Positions 19,877 to 30,787 of a stretch of 64,000 nt of DNA are shown piece by piece. Origin of the DNA: Strigamia acuminata (taxonomy: Eukaryota > Arthropoda > Chilopoda > Geophilomorpha > Linotaeniidae). The notes under the pieces were generated by a model, which was not told the DNA's origin, ran no database searches, and saw nothing but the letters and a program-made list of their open reading frames with translations. The stretch covers positions 66,782,429 through 66,846,428 of the forward strand of contig OX442314.1 of NCBI GenBank assembly GCA_949358305.1, in the 5' to 3' direction. The translations under genes were made by a program, and so were the position numbers. How positions within the stretch are numbered: position 1 is the stretch's first letter; each line of letters starts with the position of its first letter.

Positions 19877-22597
19877 GAGACATTGGTCTTGTGGTGTTTG
19901 TGCTAAGTCAACTGCGATGTGAAATATGCTCAAAATTTTTTTTTCAAAATTTATTGCTTGGGTGTTGCTAAAACTTATATTGAAGGCTTCTACTAAGGTT
20001 TAAACACTATTTCTGAACATTCAGAGACATTGGACTTGTGGTGTTTGTGCTAAGTCAACTGTGATGAGATCAAAAGTCTATTCTCCCAAATCATTGCTTG
20101 GATGTTGCTAAAACTTACATTGAAGGCTTCTACTAAGGTTTAAATACTATTTCTGAACGTTCAGAGACATTGGTCTTGTGGTGTTTGTGCTAAGTCAACT
20201 GTGATGAGATCAAAAGTCTATTCAACCAAATCATCGCTTGGATGTTGCTAAAACTTACATTGAAAGCTTTTACTAAGGTTTAAACACTATTTCTGAACAT
20301 TCAGAGACATTGGTCTTGTGGTGTTTGTGCTAAGTCAACTGTGATGTGAAATAAGCTCAAAATTTTTTTTTCAAAATTTATTGCTTGGGTGTTGCTAAAA
20401 CTTATATTGAAGGCTTCTACTAAGGTTTAAACACTATTTCTGAACATTCAGAGACATTGGTCTTGTGGTGTTTGTGCTAAGTCAACTGCGATGTGAAATG
20501 AGCTCAAAATTTTTTTCTTCAAAATTTATTGCTTGGGTGTTGCTAAAACTTATATTGAAGGCTTCTACTAAGGTTTAAACACTATTTCTGAACATTCAGA
20601 GACATTGGACTTGTGGTGTTTGTGCTAAGTCAACTGTGATGAGATCAAAAGTCTATTCTCCCAAATCATCGGTTGGATGTTTCTAAAACTTACATTGGAG
20701 CCTTCTACTAAGGTTTAAACACTATTTCTGAACATTCAGAGACATTGGTCTTGTGGTGTTTGTGCTAAGTCAACTGTGATGAGATCAAAAGTCTATTCTC
20801 CCAAATCATTGGTTGGATGTTTCTAAAACTTACATTGGAGCCTTCTACTAAGGTTTAAACACTATTTCTGAACATTCAGAGACATTGGTCTTGTGGTGTT
20901 TGTGCTAAGTCAACTGTGATGAGATCAAAAGTCTATTCTCCCAAATCATTGGTTGGATGTTTCTAAAACTTACATTGGAGCCTTCTACTAAGGTTTAAAC
21001 ACTATTTCTGAACATTCAGAGACATTGGTCTTGTGGTGTTTGTGCTAAGTCAACTGTGATGAGATCAAAAGTCTATTCTCCCAAATCATCGGTTGAATGT
21101 TTCTAAAACTTACATTGGAGCCTTCTACTAAAGTTTAAACACTATTTCTGAACATTCAGAGACATTGGACTTGTGGTGTTTGTGCTAAGTCAACTGTGAT
21201 GAGATCAAAAGTCTATTCTCCCAAATCATTGCTTGGATGTTGCTAAAACTTACATTGAAGGCTTCTACTAAAGTTTAAATACTATTTCTGAACGTTCAGA
21301 GATATTGGTCTTGTGGTGTTTGTGCTAAGTCAACTGTGATGAGATCAAAAGTCTATTCAACCAAATCATCGCTTGGATGTTGCTAAAACTTACATTGAAG
21401 GCTTCTACTAAGGTTTAAACACTATTTCTGAACATTCAGAGACATTGGTCTTGTGGTGTTTGTGCTAAGTCAACTGTGATGAGATCAAAAGTCTATTCAA
21501 CCAAATCATCGCTTGGATGTTGCTAAAACTTACATTGAAAGCTTTTACTAAGGTTTAAACACTATTTCTGAACATTCAGAGACATTGGTCTTGTGGTGTT
21601 TGTGCTAAGTCAACTGTGATGTGAAATAAGCTCAAAATTTTTTTTTCAAAATTTATTGCTTGGGTGTTGCTAAAACTTATATTGAAGGCTTCTACTAAGG
21701 TTTAAACACTATTTCTGAACATTCAGAGACATTGGTCTTGTGGTGTTTGTGCTAAGTCAACTGCGATGTGAAATGAGCTCAAAATTTTTTTCTTCAAAAT
21801 TTATTGCTTGGGTGTTGCTAAAACTTATATTGAAGGCTTCTACTAAGGTTTAAACACTATTTCTGAACATTCAGAGACATTGGACTTGTGGTGTTTGTGC
21901 TAAGTCAACTGTGATGAGATCAAAAGTCTATTCTCCCAAATCATCGGTTGGATGTTTCTAAAACTTACATTGGAGCCTTCTACTAAGGTTTAAACACTAT
22001 TTCTGAACATTCAGAGACATTGGTCTTGTGGTGTTTGTGCTAAGTCAACTGTGATGAGATCAAAAGTCTATTCTCCCAAATCATTGGTTGGATGTTTCTA
22101 AAACTTACATTGGAGCCTTCTACTAAGGTTTAAACACTATTTCTGAACATTCAGAGACATTGGTCTTGTGGTGTTTGTGCTAAGTCAACTGTGATGAGAT
22201 CAAAAGTCTATTCTCCCAAATCATCGGTTGGATGTTTCTAAAACTTACATTGGAGCCTTCTACTAAGGTTTAAACACTATTTCTGAACATTCAGAGACAT
22301 TGGTCTTGTGGTGTTTGTGCTAAGTCAACTGTGATGAGATCAAAAGTCTATTCTCCCAAATCATTGGTTGGATGTTTCTAAAACTTACATTGGAGCCTTC
22401 TACTAAGGTTTAAACACTATTTCTGAACATTCAGAGACATTGGTCTTGTGGTGTTTGTGCTAAGTCAACTGTGATGAGATCAAAAGTCTATTCTCCCAAA
22501 TCATCGGTTGGATGTTTCTAAAACTTACATTGGAGCCTTCTACTAAGGTTTAAACACTATTTCTGAACATTCAGAGACATTGGTCTTGTGGTGTTTG
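19877..22597 (+). repeat. Satellite array, left block (19 monomers)
   Basis: Monomers counted at GAGACATTGG start at 19877, 20024, 20164, 20304, 20451, 20599, 20739 and so on to 22574. They form two classes. The 140-bp class reads GATGAGATCAAAAGTCTATTC. The 147/148-bp class reads GATGTGAAAT.AGCTC followed by a T run. A 9-monomer higher-order unit of 1275 bp (147+148+7x140) is visible between 20304 and 21579. Nearly every monomer has the palindrome GTTTAAAC and the dyad TCTGAA-CA-TTCAGA. It is cut at 22597 by the LARD insertion and resumes at 36014. Confidence 0.95.
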
Positions 22598-23505
22598 TGT
22601 TTCCGGCGCCACCAGAAAACCGTGAAAGAAGGCGCCGGAAGGCGGGAGAAATGTCGGCGCGGCCCGCCCAAACCGTCCTCGAGATCAACGAACGACGAGA
22701 CGGATCGTTTCGTGATCTTGACGTTCGCGCCTGACATCAACTTGGCCACTCTAATGGCCTGAACGTGGCTGACCTGCTTGTAAAAGAGCTCACGCTCAAG
22801 GGAAAACACTGCTGGCATGGCGAGGCCTATTTGCGATCGAACATCAAATAGCGCGCGCGCGGCCAGCTCAAACGAAAACAAAACGGGACATTAAAAGCAA
22901 ACGATGTCTTTACTTCAAAATGTCAACATAAACTCACTTAAACAATGTAACTGTAAATAGTTGACGAGCAGAACATCTCGTGAACAATCGAATCCGAATA
23001 AAAACTTGTAAAACAACACTTACTGAAAAATACAGACTTCGTCTCCTTGCCACTAGATGGCTCACGCAGGAGGCAAGGCCAAAACCCAACTTAATGCTAA
23101 CAAAATCAGTAAATGTCAGCATTGAACGTATTAACAACTAATACAAGCTTAGTGTAAGAACTTAAACTATATAAAACATAAATCATATCCGAATCCTAAC
23201 CAGACAACTAAAAAACCCAAACCGGAAGTGACCGATAACGCGTCACCGACTTGCCTACACCGTGGTGCAGCAAACACGACAACGAAACGGTCAGAACTAA
23301 ACAACGAGAAAGTGTGCTGGACACAAATCAAGGCTTTTTAAAACCTGAAACCTTGCTAAAACACTAAACACGCAGCTACAAAACGTTAAACAAGCAATCA
23401 TTATCCCAAGAGAAGAGGCGATCGAATAACGACTTTCGAGAAGAAACAAATCATTTCGGTAAGACAAAACAGCTAAAATTAAATCCATCGCGGTTGCTAG
23501 CAACA
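22598..23505 (-). repeat. LTR of LARD (left; 3' LTR in element orientation)
   Basis: 908 bp, ending at the palindrome GTTGCTAGCAAC plus A. It lacks one base (CAGCATTG against CAGCCATTG) relative to the other copy. An inverted repeat TTCCGGCGCC/GGCGCCGGAA (22601-22610, 22631-22640) sits at the U5 end. The first ~290 bp are markedly richer in G+C and CpG than the rest. Confidence 0.92.
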
Positions 23506-25270
23506 GCGTATTGCCAGCGAGAAAAAGAAGGCAACAAAGACTCGCTCGACCAACAGGCACCATCACGCGTCCCGGCCGGTCGAGCACAAAGACTACTAAT
23601 TACGAGAGCATAGCGCAATGAAGGCAGACGCCGACCAAGCGATACACGAGAACTCAACTAAAAAATACAAACAACTAGCAGAGCAGGCTAGTTCTCCATG
23701 TGATGCGAGCTAGTCTCAGCACCATTGCGCAAAAGCGAAATGCGCAACCCAAACCTAAGAGGATTGATCTGAATCAAAGAAAAAGAGAAATGACAAAAAA
23801 AACCTTGTTCAAGACTAGTGTGAGTCGACTGTGACATCCTGTCCACAAAGACAGAAACACACAGCGCGCGTCAGACCAACTGACCCGCATGACCATTCCA
23901 AAATTACAAAAATCAAGAAAGCAATCCCGTTGCTCAGCCATTCTTCGATGCTTCAGCGCCCGGCGTTCTACGACAACAAGCGCGCACTCGCTTCACACAA
24001 CTGTTGAATGGAGAAAATGAAAACCAGAGCTCGGCGAGTGGGCAATGAAAGTCAGATGCACTCCATTGCCGACACCGACATGAATCACCTCCGCCGAGTA
24101 AACCTAGATCACTGGCACCCGGACCATCAAAAGATAGACGTACTAGAGTACTTAGCGACTAACTTGATACCGACATCCACATTAACCTAAGTATAATTAA
24201 CAAATAAAAGGAAGAGAACGTTAAAAAGGAAAAGAAGAAAGACTCCTGGGAAGCCACCACAGAAAAGAGACGGAAGTAAGGCTGCACAGAAAGAGAGCTA
24301 CAGAAATCAACCCCGCCTTTGGACGACGTGCACTTCGCCGAAAGCTCGAGTCGACCAGCCACAACCCTGAACCCATCCAGTAGTCCACCGAGTCACCTCA
24401 GTAGCCCTTCCCCAGGTTACCACCTGTCAAGCAAGAAGACATCCCATCATCAATATAGAACCGTAGGCCATACTGTTTATTACCTGTTTAAAAATGTCAA
24501 AGAATAGCTTGTATGAATCCATTGACCTCGACATCGACGCCCATGACTCTAGAAAGCGCCTTTTATCGTAAAAAGAAAAATGAAGCTTTTGTTAGACTAA
24601 CCCCTTTTTGTTTTTGTTTTTCATGGGGGAGATCGTTGTTGTTGTTACCCAACCCACTGAAATATTCCGCCATAATTTCAACCGCAGGAATTCCTACCCA
24701 CGAGAAAAAGAAGGAAAGAATGGTTGAAGGAGCACCTGAGCTGTTTATTGGCTTGATCAACTCCATATGCACCCCCAATTTGGGCGACTAAGGATATAAA
24801 ATGGAAGATCTATATCGATCCCACCCACGAGGAAATGAACCCAAAAACCTAACTATTTCAAATAAGAAGTATAAGAATGACAAGGATGCTTTTGTATAGC
24901 TTGCAGAAGATTGATGATGTAGAAATAGAATTCTTGATCGATGTGAGCTCAGAAAAAGCCGACATCGTCGCCATTGGTCAAAGCACGACCGTTGGCTGCA
25001 GGAACCGCCAGCGCACTATGCGCGGCAAGAGAAGAGAAAGAGACAACTTATAACTATTTCCACAGGAGAGTATCGCAAGGATTATTTGGGGTAACCTGCA
25101 TGATCGTTTACCAACTTAAATCAGGGTTGATGAAAGAGTACAATTTGTTCAAAAGATGACGGAAAGGAAATCTTATACCAAAGCGCATTGCATCTTTACC
25201 CAGATAGAGAAAAGCCTTATGAAGAATAGAAGAAATTTATAACCTGTTACCTTTTGTATGTCTACGTCAT
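23506..25270. other. LARD interior, left part: no recognisable gene
   Basis: A+T-rich to mixed sequence with short frames only, on both strands, none over about 100 codons and none with a domain I recognise. The beginning (GCGTATTGCCAGCGAG, 23506-23521) is the boundary motif shared with BEL. Around 24360-24430 the plus strand is Pro/Ser-rich by composition only. Confidence 0.5.
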
Positions 25271-25720
25271 CTACACCCCGGGTACCCCCAAATAACATGG
25301 AACCATCACCATGGGAAGAAGAACATCGTGCAGACTCAACATCTCGACTACCCCTAACATATCAGCTACTTGACCTTGACCGCTGCCGGTAGAAGGAAGA
25401 GCATTCAAATCTCCAACCAAAATGAGTCGCAGAGGAGAGACCAAACACACCCCCGGACCTATCACACCAAGCTCAACCAATCATGACTTATGTCGTTGCA
25501 AGTCTAAAGACCCTAGAATTGCGTACCACTTGCATTTCTTTGAATAGAGGAAGATTGAGAGAAGAAAAGCACCTATTACCCGCTTAAATGATAAACCCTG
25601 ACTTGCTGGACAAAGGACAAGACGAATCAAGAGAAAGGCATCAACGTTGATCAGTTGTGCGTAACAATGGCAACAAGAACCATCAAGACGATAAGAAATA
25701 GAAAGAAGAGAGACGATCAT
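25271..25720 (-). pseudogene. Possible decayed LINE endonuclease fragment
   Basis: Two minus-strand frames lie end to end in one phase, separated by a stop. The second contains RLILVGDLNALPSTGSGQ and then MLSLHDV. That layout resembles the GDxN and L.D. segments of APE-type endonucleases of non-LTR retrotransposons. The upstream part has LINVDA where such proteins often have a NVYAP-like motif. No intact catalytic set and no reverse transcriptase follows. This may be coincidence; a profile search would decide. Confidence 0.25.
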
Positions 25721-25920
25721 GCATGCCTACCAACCAACCTTTCGCTGGTCGCGACACCCGTAAAGAGAAAAGAAGAAGCATTGATTAACTCGCTTTAGTA
25801 GCGAGCCACTACACGATCTGGCCGCATCCTGCCCACCCCTTGTGAAGGAAATGGCACTGAATCGCCACGAATCGAAGGGCACCTAAATTAGTTTCCCACC
25901 CCCAGCTTTCACCGTATTCT

Positions 25921-26504
25921 TGTTGGTCTAAAAGACCATTTTATATGTCGATGAGACATAGAATCTTATTATGTTACATTCTCATCATTTATTCCAATAT
26001 TTATTTTATATCAAATCCAAATTGTCTTTATATAATTTGATATAATGATTTAATGTTTATTTACATCCCAAATAGCTTATTTCCAATGTTTACAATTGTA
26101 TTTGATTTATAAGCATGGAGTATCATGCTTTATTTAGTCACAATGTTCAATTCACTTTAATTTTATGTCATGTGTTTACAATTACCGACACAAGGTGTCG
26201 CAATGTACAATTTTCTTCTTCCAACTCGTCAACATGGCGCCCACCTCGAGAGCGAGCTGCTCCGCCATTTTTCATTATTTCGGGACTCAATTGTTAAGTA
26301 TGTTATTATTAAACCTTATTTTATAGTTTTAACAAGTGTTAAGTCTTGTCTTTTCGGCATATAAGCGCTTTCCTGCGCGGCCGTCGTTCGTTTCCTTGCA
26401 AAACGTCGTCGACACGTTCGTGCGTGCAGCACGACGCCATCTTGGCCATAATTCGCTTCCACGTTTCGGTTCACGCCGAATTTGCGCCGCTCTCCTCTGC
26501 TACA
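25921..26504 (+). repeat. 5' LTR of copia-2
   Basis: 584 bp, from TGTTGGTCTAAAAGACC (itself an inverted repeat, GGTCT-AAA-AGACC) to CCTCTGCTACA. The terminal 11 bases are the same as in copia-1, although most of the LTR differs. Confidence 0.96.
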
Positions 26505-27454
26505 ATTGGTAGCAGAGGGTGGTTGGCTACTGTGTATAATTTTTTTCCTTTATCGCCGAAGATTTTCGCGAATTTCGCGAATTTTCGCGGCGATTTGTGT
26601 TTTTTCAGTTTACGACGATCCCCGGGCCTATTTTCGCGTTTCCAGACATCGGCGACGTATCACCGACGTCCAGACACGCCGAGTATCGTTCACCACACGA
26701 TTCTACGTTAATTTTCGTCCGAAATCTCGCGGTCTCGCGGATTTTGCGACGAATTTTCAATTTATTTTCAGTTTTCGACGGATTTTCGTCCCGACGACGA
26801 TTTTTCGACGATTTTTCAACGGAAACGAGACGTTTCTCGCTATATACACCCCGGAGTGTATATAGTATCGACGAATTCACGACGATTTATTTATTTTCGA
26901 CGATTTTTGCGTATTTTCGTGAAGAGCCTCATTTAATGAGAAGAATTTGGATTTTCGAATCCAAATTAGCGCTTTTAACGGGTTTTTCGAGAAAACCCGC
27001 TCGTGCCTTTATCACGAGCTCGCGTGACGTTACGCGAGAGATTCATCACATTTTCGCCTTCCCTGTCGTGAAACTTTGTTATTATAAGATAGATATTAAG
27101 GTTTTTGGTTGGGTCATTATTAGAATCGCAATAGCCACGCAATAGCCCTTCGGACAAGTCTGTCCACCGCTATTGTTGTATTCTAGAGTGAGGCTGAGCC
27201 CTGCGCCACCTAGTATTCCCGCGATCCCAGGCGATCTCAAAGGACACTAGGGGGACACTCACTCTAGGTTATCAGCTGATTGTAGCATCGGCTCCCAATT
27301 TGTGGTTTTCCGCCTCGAAAGTGCGTCGTTTTGTGATCGTGATTGTGCCATTGGATTGTGAAGTGCTCCTAGTGCCTCCTGTTACGCCTATATCACTCTC
27401 TACGCCTTTGTATTTTTTTGCGGTGAGCGAAATCTGCGAATTTTTCACGTCAAG
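26505..27454 (+). promoter_or_regulatory. Long hairpin-rich leader of copia-2
   Basis: 950 nt before gag carry consecutive perfect hairpins. They are CTATATACAC/GTGTATATAG (26840-26865), CTCATT/AATGAG (26928-26940), a 10-bp stem with a TTCG tetraloop (26944-26967), CGGGTTTT/AAAACCCG (26979-26999), CTCGTG/CACGAG (27000-27018) and CTCGCGT/ACGCGAG (27019-27038). Then come CAATAGC/GCTATTG (27140-27175) enclosing GGACA-AGTC-TGTCC (27152-27165), CTAGAGTGAG/CTCACTCTAG (27183-27192 with 27258-27267) and ATCAGCTGAT (27271-27280). The last block matches copia-1 in layout. Open frames here are not supported as genes. Confidence 0.7.
26507..26524 (+). other. Primer-binding site of copia-2, initiator tRNA-Met
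   Basis: TGGTAGCAGAGGGTGGTT begins 2 nt after the LTR. It differs from the copia-1 site at one base (G for A), which would still form a G-U pair with the tRNA. Confidence 0.88.
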
Positions 27455-30400
27455 ATGTCCAAATACGTGGAGCCAACGGTTGGAAAGTGTCCGATGTTAG
27501 GAATCAACAACTATGAATCATGGCGTCGTGCCATGTGCATGCTCCTAAAGTCAGAAGGCCTCTGGAGACACGTCACCGAGGAAAAAGAGGCCGAACATTT
27601 ACTGACACTGACCCCGAAGGAGACTGAGAAATACAGATTAAATAAGGACAAGGCGTTGGGACACATTTATTGCCACGTGAGCGAGGCGAAACGCTCCACA
27701 CTGGACAACGCCAATACCCCGAAAGAAGCTTGGGACATTTTGTCAAAAATCTTTGCTCCCAGCTCTCTGGCTCGTCAAGCAGCCATGAGATGGCAATTTT
27801 TGGGCCTACATCTTCAACCGAACGAAGACATGGTCGATTTCGTCAGTCGTGTCGATCTCCACGTACGCCAACTCAGGGATATGAAGGAAGAAGTGTCGGA
27901 CAAGCATCATGCTTACCAGTATTTACATCGTCTACCTTCAGAATATGCACAGGCCACGTTTGCTATCTATAACTGGCCTGAAGCTAATTTTACGCCGACT
28001 AAAGTGTCCGAACAATTGGTTTCTGAATATCTTCGCCTCAAATCAGTGGGTTTACACAATGTTTCATCATCGGCTCACGCGTCTGCCCAGAACCCACAAC
28101 AATCTCGTCAAGGGTCACGTCCACGTCGTCCATTGTCGCAAGTCAGATGTTTCAACTGTCAAGAGATGGGCCACTATGCTAACAAGTGCCCATACCCGAA
28201 GCGTGACGACCGGAATCAACAACCCACGGCGACATTCCAACGTTCTCGCAGCAAAAGCAAGAAGCGTGGCAAGAACTCGGCTCCCAAACCTGAGGACAAT
28301 CGCCCGAGAGGAAGCTCTCATCCGGTTCGCAACGCGGTGTTTTTCGTGAATGCTCCGCAAATTGTTGAACGTCCTGTTGCCCACCTGATGCAATCCAACG
28401 AATGGATAGTTGATTGTGGTGCCACAGACCATGTTTCCCACATACGATCGTGGTTTTCCGATTTTGTGAATATTGTCCCTTTTGACATCGAACTGGGCCA
28501 AGGAAAATCACAAGTGACTGGTCGAGGAAGTGTTCAACTACAAACACGTGTGGACAATTCTCACTGCAATGTGACACTGACGAACGTTCTTTATGCGCCC
28601 AATTTTGAGGCGAATTTAATCTCAGTGTCCAAAATTGATAAGACACGTCACCATATTCATATTTTCAATGGAGAAGTCCATATATATGAAACGGACATCA
28701 CGAGTGCCGTTCTGAAAGCAAAAGAGAAAGGAGGACTTTACTATGTGGATGGGTTGTGTACAAATCCAACTGTTGCCACTACGACTTCACCAATGATTCA
28801 GCAATCACCCGTACAGACATTTGTCACAACGGAAGTTGACTTCGTGAATATTCCGAAGCCGAAAAGGCAGAAGTCATCGCAACAGAACATTTCGGATTTT
28901 AGGATTCAGATGCCGCCATTACCTGCGACAGAGGTCCCGACGTCAATTTCGGCCGCCATCAATCCTACATCCATGACACAATCTTTACCTGTCCACCTAA
29001 ACCCTCCAATCCATTCCTATGCTAATGCTCTCCAGCATATCCCCAGCAGTCCTCCACCCGTCACATCTCCTTCTCCCATCCAATCCGCTGGTAATCCTTC
29101 TCAATCACAAAAGAAGGTTATTCCAAATCCTGTCCAATTCCCGAAGAAAGCTCTTGCCAACCCTGCCTCTGTGAAAGATGCGACCGGTTTGTGGCATAGT
29201 CGCCTTGGACATTTGCACACCAACGCGTTGAAGTTGTTAGCCAATAATGACAAAGTGTATGGACTCAAACCAGCGGAAGTGTCGCAAGAATTGGCGTGCA
29301 ACGACTGTCGCCTTGCGAAATCCATCAGGGCTTCTCACAAGCCGGATCTGCATCCTTCAACATCTCAGCCCCTTGATCTTTTGCATATGGACGTGTGGGG
29401 GCCGTATCCGGTAGCCTCGTTTGGGGGCGCTCGCTTCGTTTTCACCGTCATCGATGACGCGACGAGGTACACTTGGATCACCCCTTTGGCACAAAAATCC
29501 CAAGTTTTCTCGTGCTTCAAGGAGATCGTCGCCAGGGTCGAGCGCGTTGCGGACACGCGCATCAAAGCTATTCGATCTGACAGAGGCGGCGAATTCATGT
29601 CCAATGAATTTCAACAGTACTTGAAGGAAAAGGGGATCCAGGGGCAGCGAACAAATCCGTCAAGCCCTCAAATGAACGGCACAGCCGAAAGAATTAACCG
29701 GACAATGGTTGACCACATTAGAGCTGTTATACAAGAGACACAACTTCCAGAAGGTCTATGGGCTGAACTCGCGGTTAATTTCGCCTACATTAAAAACAGA
29801 AGTCCACATTCCCGTTTGAATAACCAAGTGCCATACCTACTTTGGCGTCAGCGTGCTCTTTCTTTGCGCCACCTAAGGAAAATTGGATCCAAGTGCTGGG
29901 TGCACTTTACTGCACCGGGACGCAAAAAGCTTGATCCTCGTGCTTGGGAGGGTTTCCTTGTAGGCTACGCCACAGGCACACGTGGTTACCGCATATGGAA
30001 TCCTGTGGACAATAGCGTAACGGAATCAACTCACGTACGCATTGATGAACATCAGTCTTATAAAAGGACATTGAGAAGTCAAAATGGTCATCGCAATCAA
30101 ATCTTCGAGGAACCCGATGTTAACCAACAACAACACGTGTCATTCGACGACAACGTCCACTATTTGGATTGGCCAAAAGCCGATACTGACGGGGATTCCT
30201 CGAATACATCCGACGACGATGACGATGATGATGATGGAAACGGATCAGTTTCGCAATCCATATCCATTCCACTGGTGCATATTTCCCCGCTTAATACACC
30301 TGAACGTCAGTTGTTAGATGCATGCGCACTGGCATTACCGGGTTCTGCGAGTTTGGGACGATCAGCATCATATCCAATCCTTTATCAAGAGGAAGGACCG

Positions 30401-30787
30401 GATACGGATGAAGATGTTGGGCAGATTGTTGATGAGGCAATTCAACCGGACGCGGCAGAGTTGCAACAGATTCAGTCTCAACACGTCTCACCGGAAACGT
30501 CTCAAACTAGTTCTCCTGGGCTTTCACCGCCTGGCTCGCCAACTCGTTTCGTCACAACGCGCAGAAGAGACGGCCGAAATATTTTGCAACATATGATGCC
30601 AATATTCGATCAAGGAGCTTTATCACCGTTGCCTCCTGGCCCTACTCATGTTGCGGCACCGTCAGCCGGGAAAACGTCTTTCTTTTGGCGTTATATTGGC
30701 GGTGATACAGTCTTCAGACGATGGATTCGGGAGGAACATCTACGAAAAGATCAACGCCCTGGATGTATAGACGCCGATGTCTATTAA
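27455..30787 (+). pseudogene. copia-2 Gag-protease-integrase part, ended by an in-frame TAA
   Basis: 1110 residues, colinear with copia-1. The Gag segment YESWRRAMCMLL leads to a CCHC knuckle at ~231 (CFNCQEMGHYANKC). The protease motif WIVDCGATDHV is at ~318, with the same Cys as copia-1. The pre-integrase region starts at ~579 (WHSRLGHLHTNALKLL). Integrase has D in HMDVWG (~645), D in RSDRGGEF (~708) and E in NGTAER (~744). An acidic and Ser/Pro-rich linker with an Asp run follows. TAA at 30785-30787 falls in the connector before reverse transcriptase, where copia-1 has a Tyr codon. The same frame continues beyond, so this is a nonsense change, not a frameshift. With near-identical LTRs the lesion is young or was inherited from the parent copy. 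Confidence 0.9.

Noticed and set aside
18371-19975. Several 60-98-codon frames rich in Phe, Leu and Ile
   Set aside because: The region aligns with BEL LTR sequence; the frames reflect T-rich composition.
24890-25040. Plus-strand EFLIDVSSEKADIV resembling a retroviral protease motif
   Set aside because: It lacks the D-T/S-G triplet, is on the opposite strand to LARD and is followed by no other pol domain.
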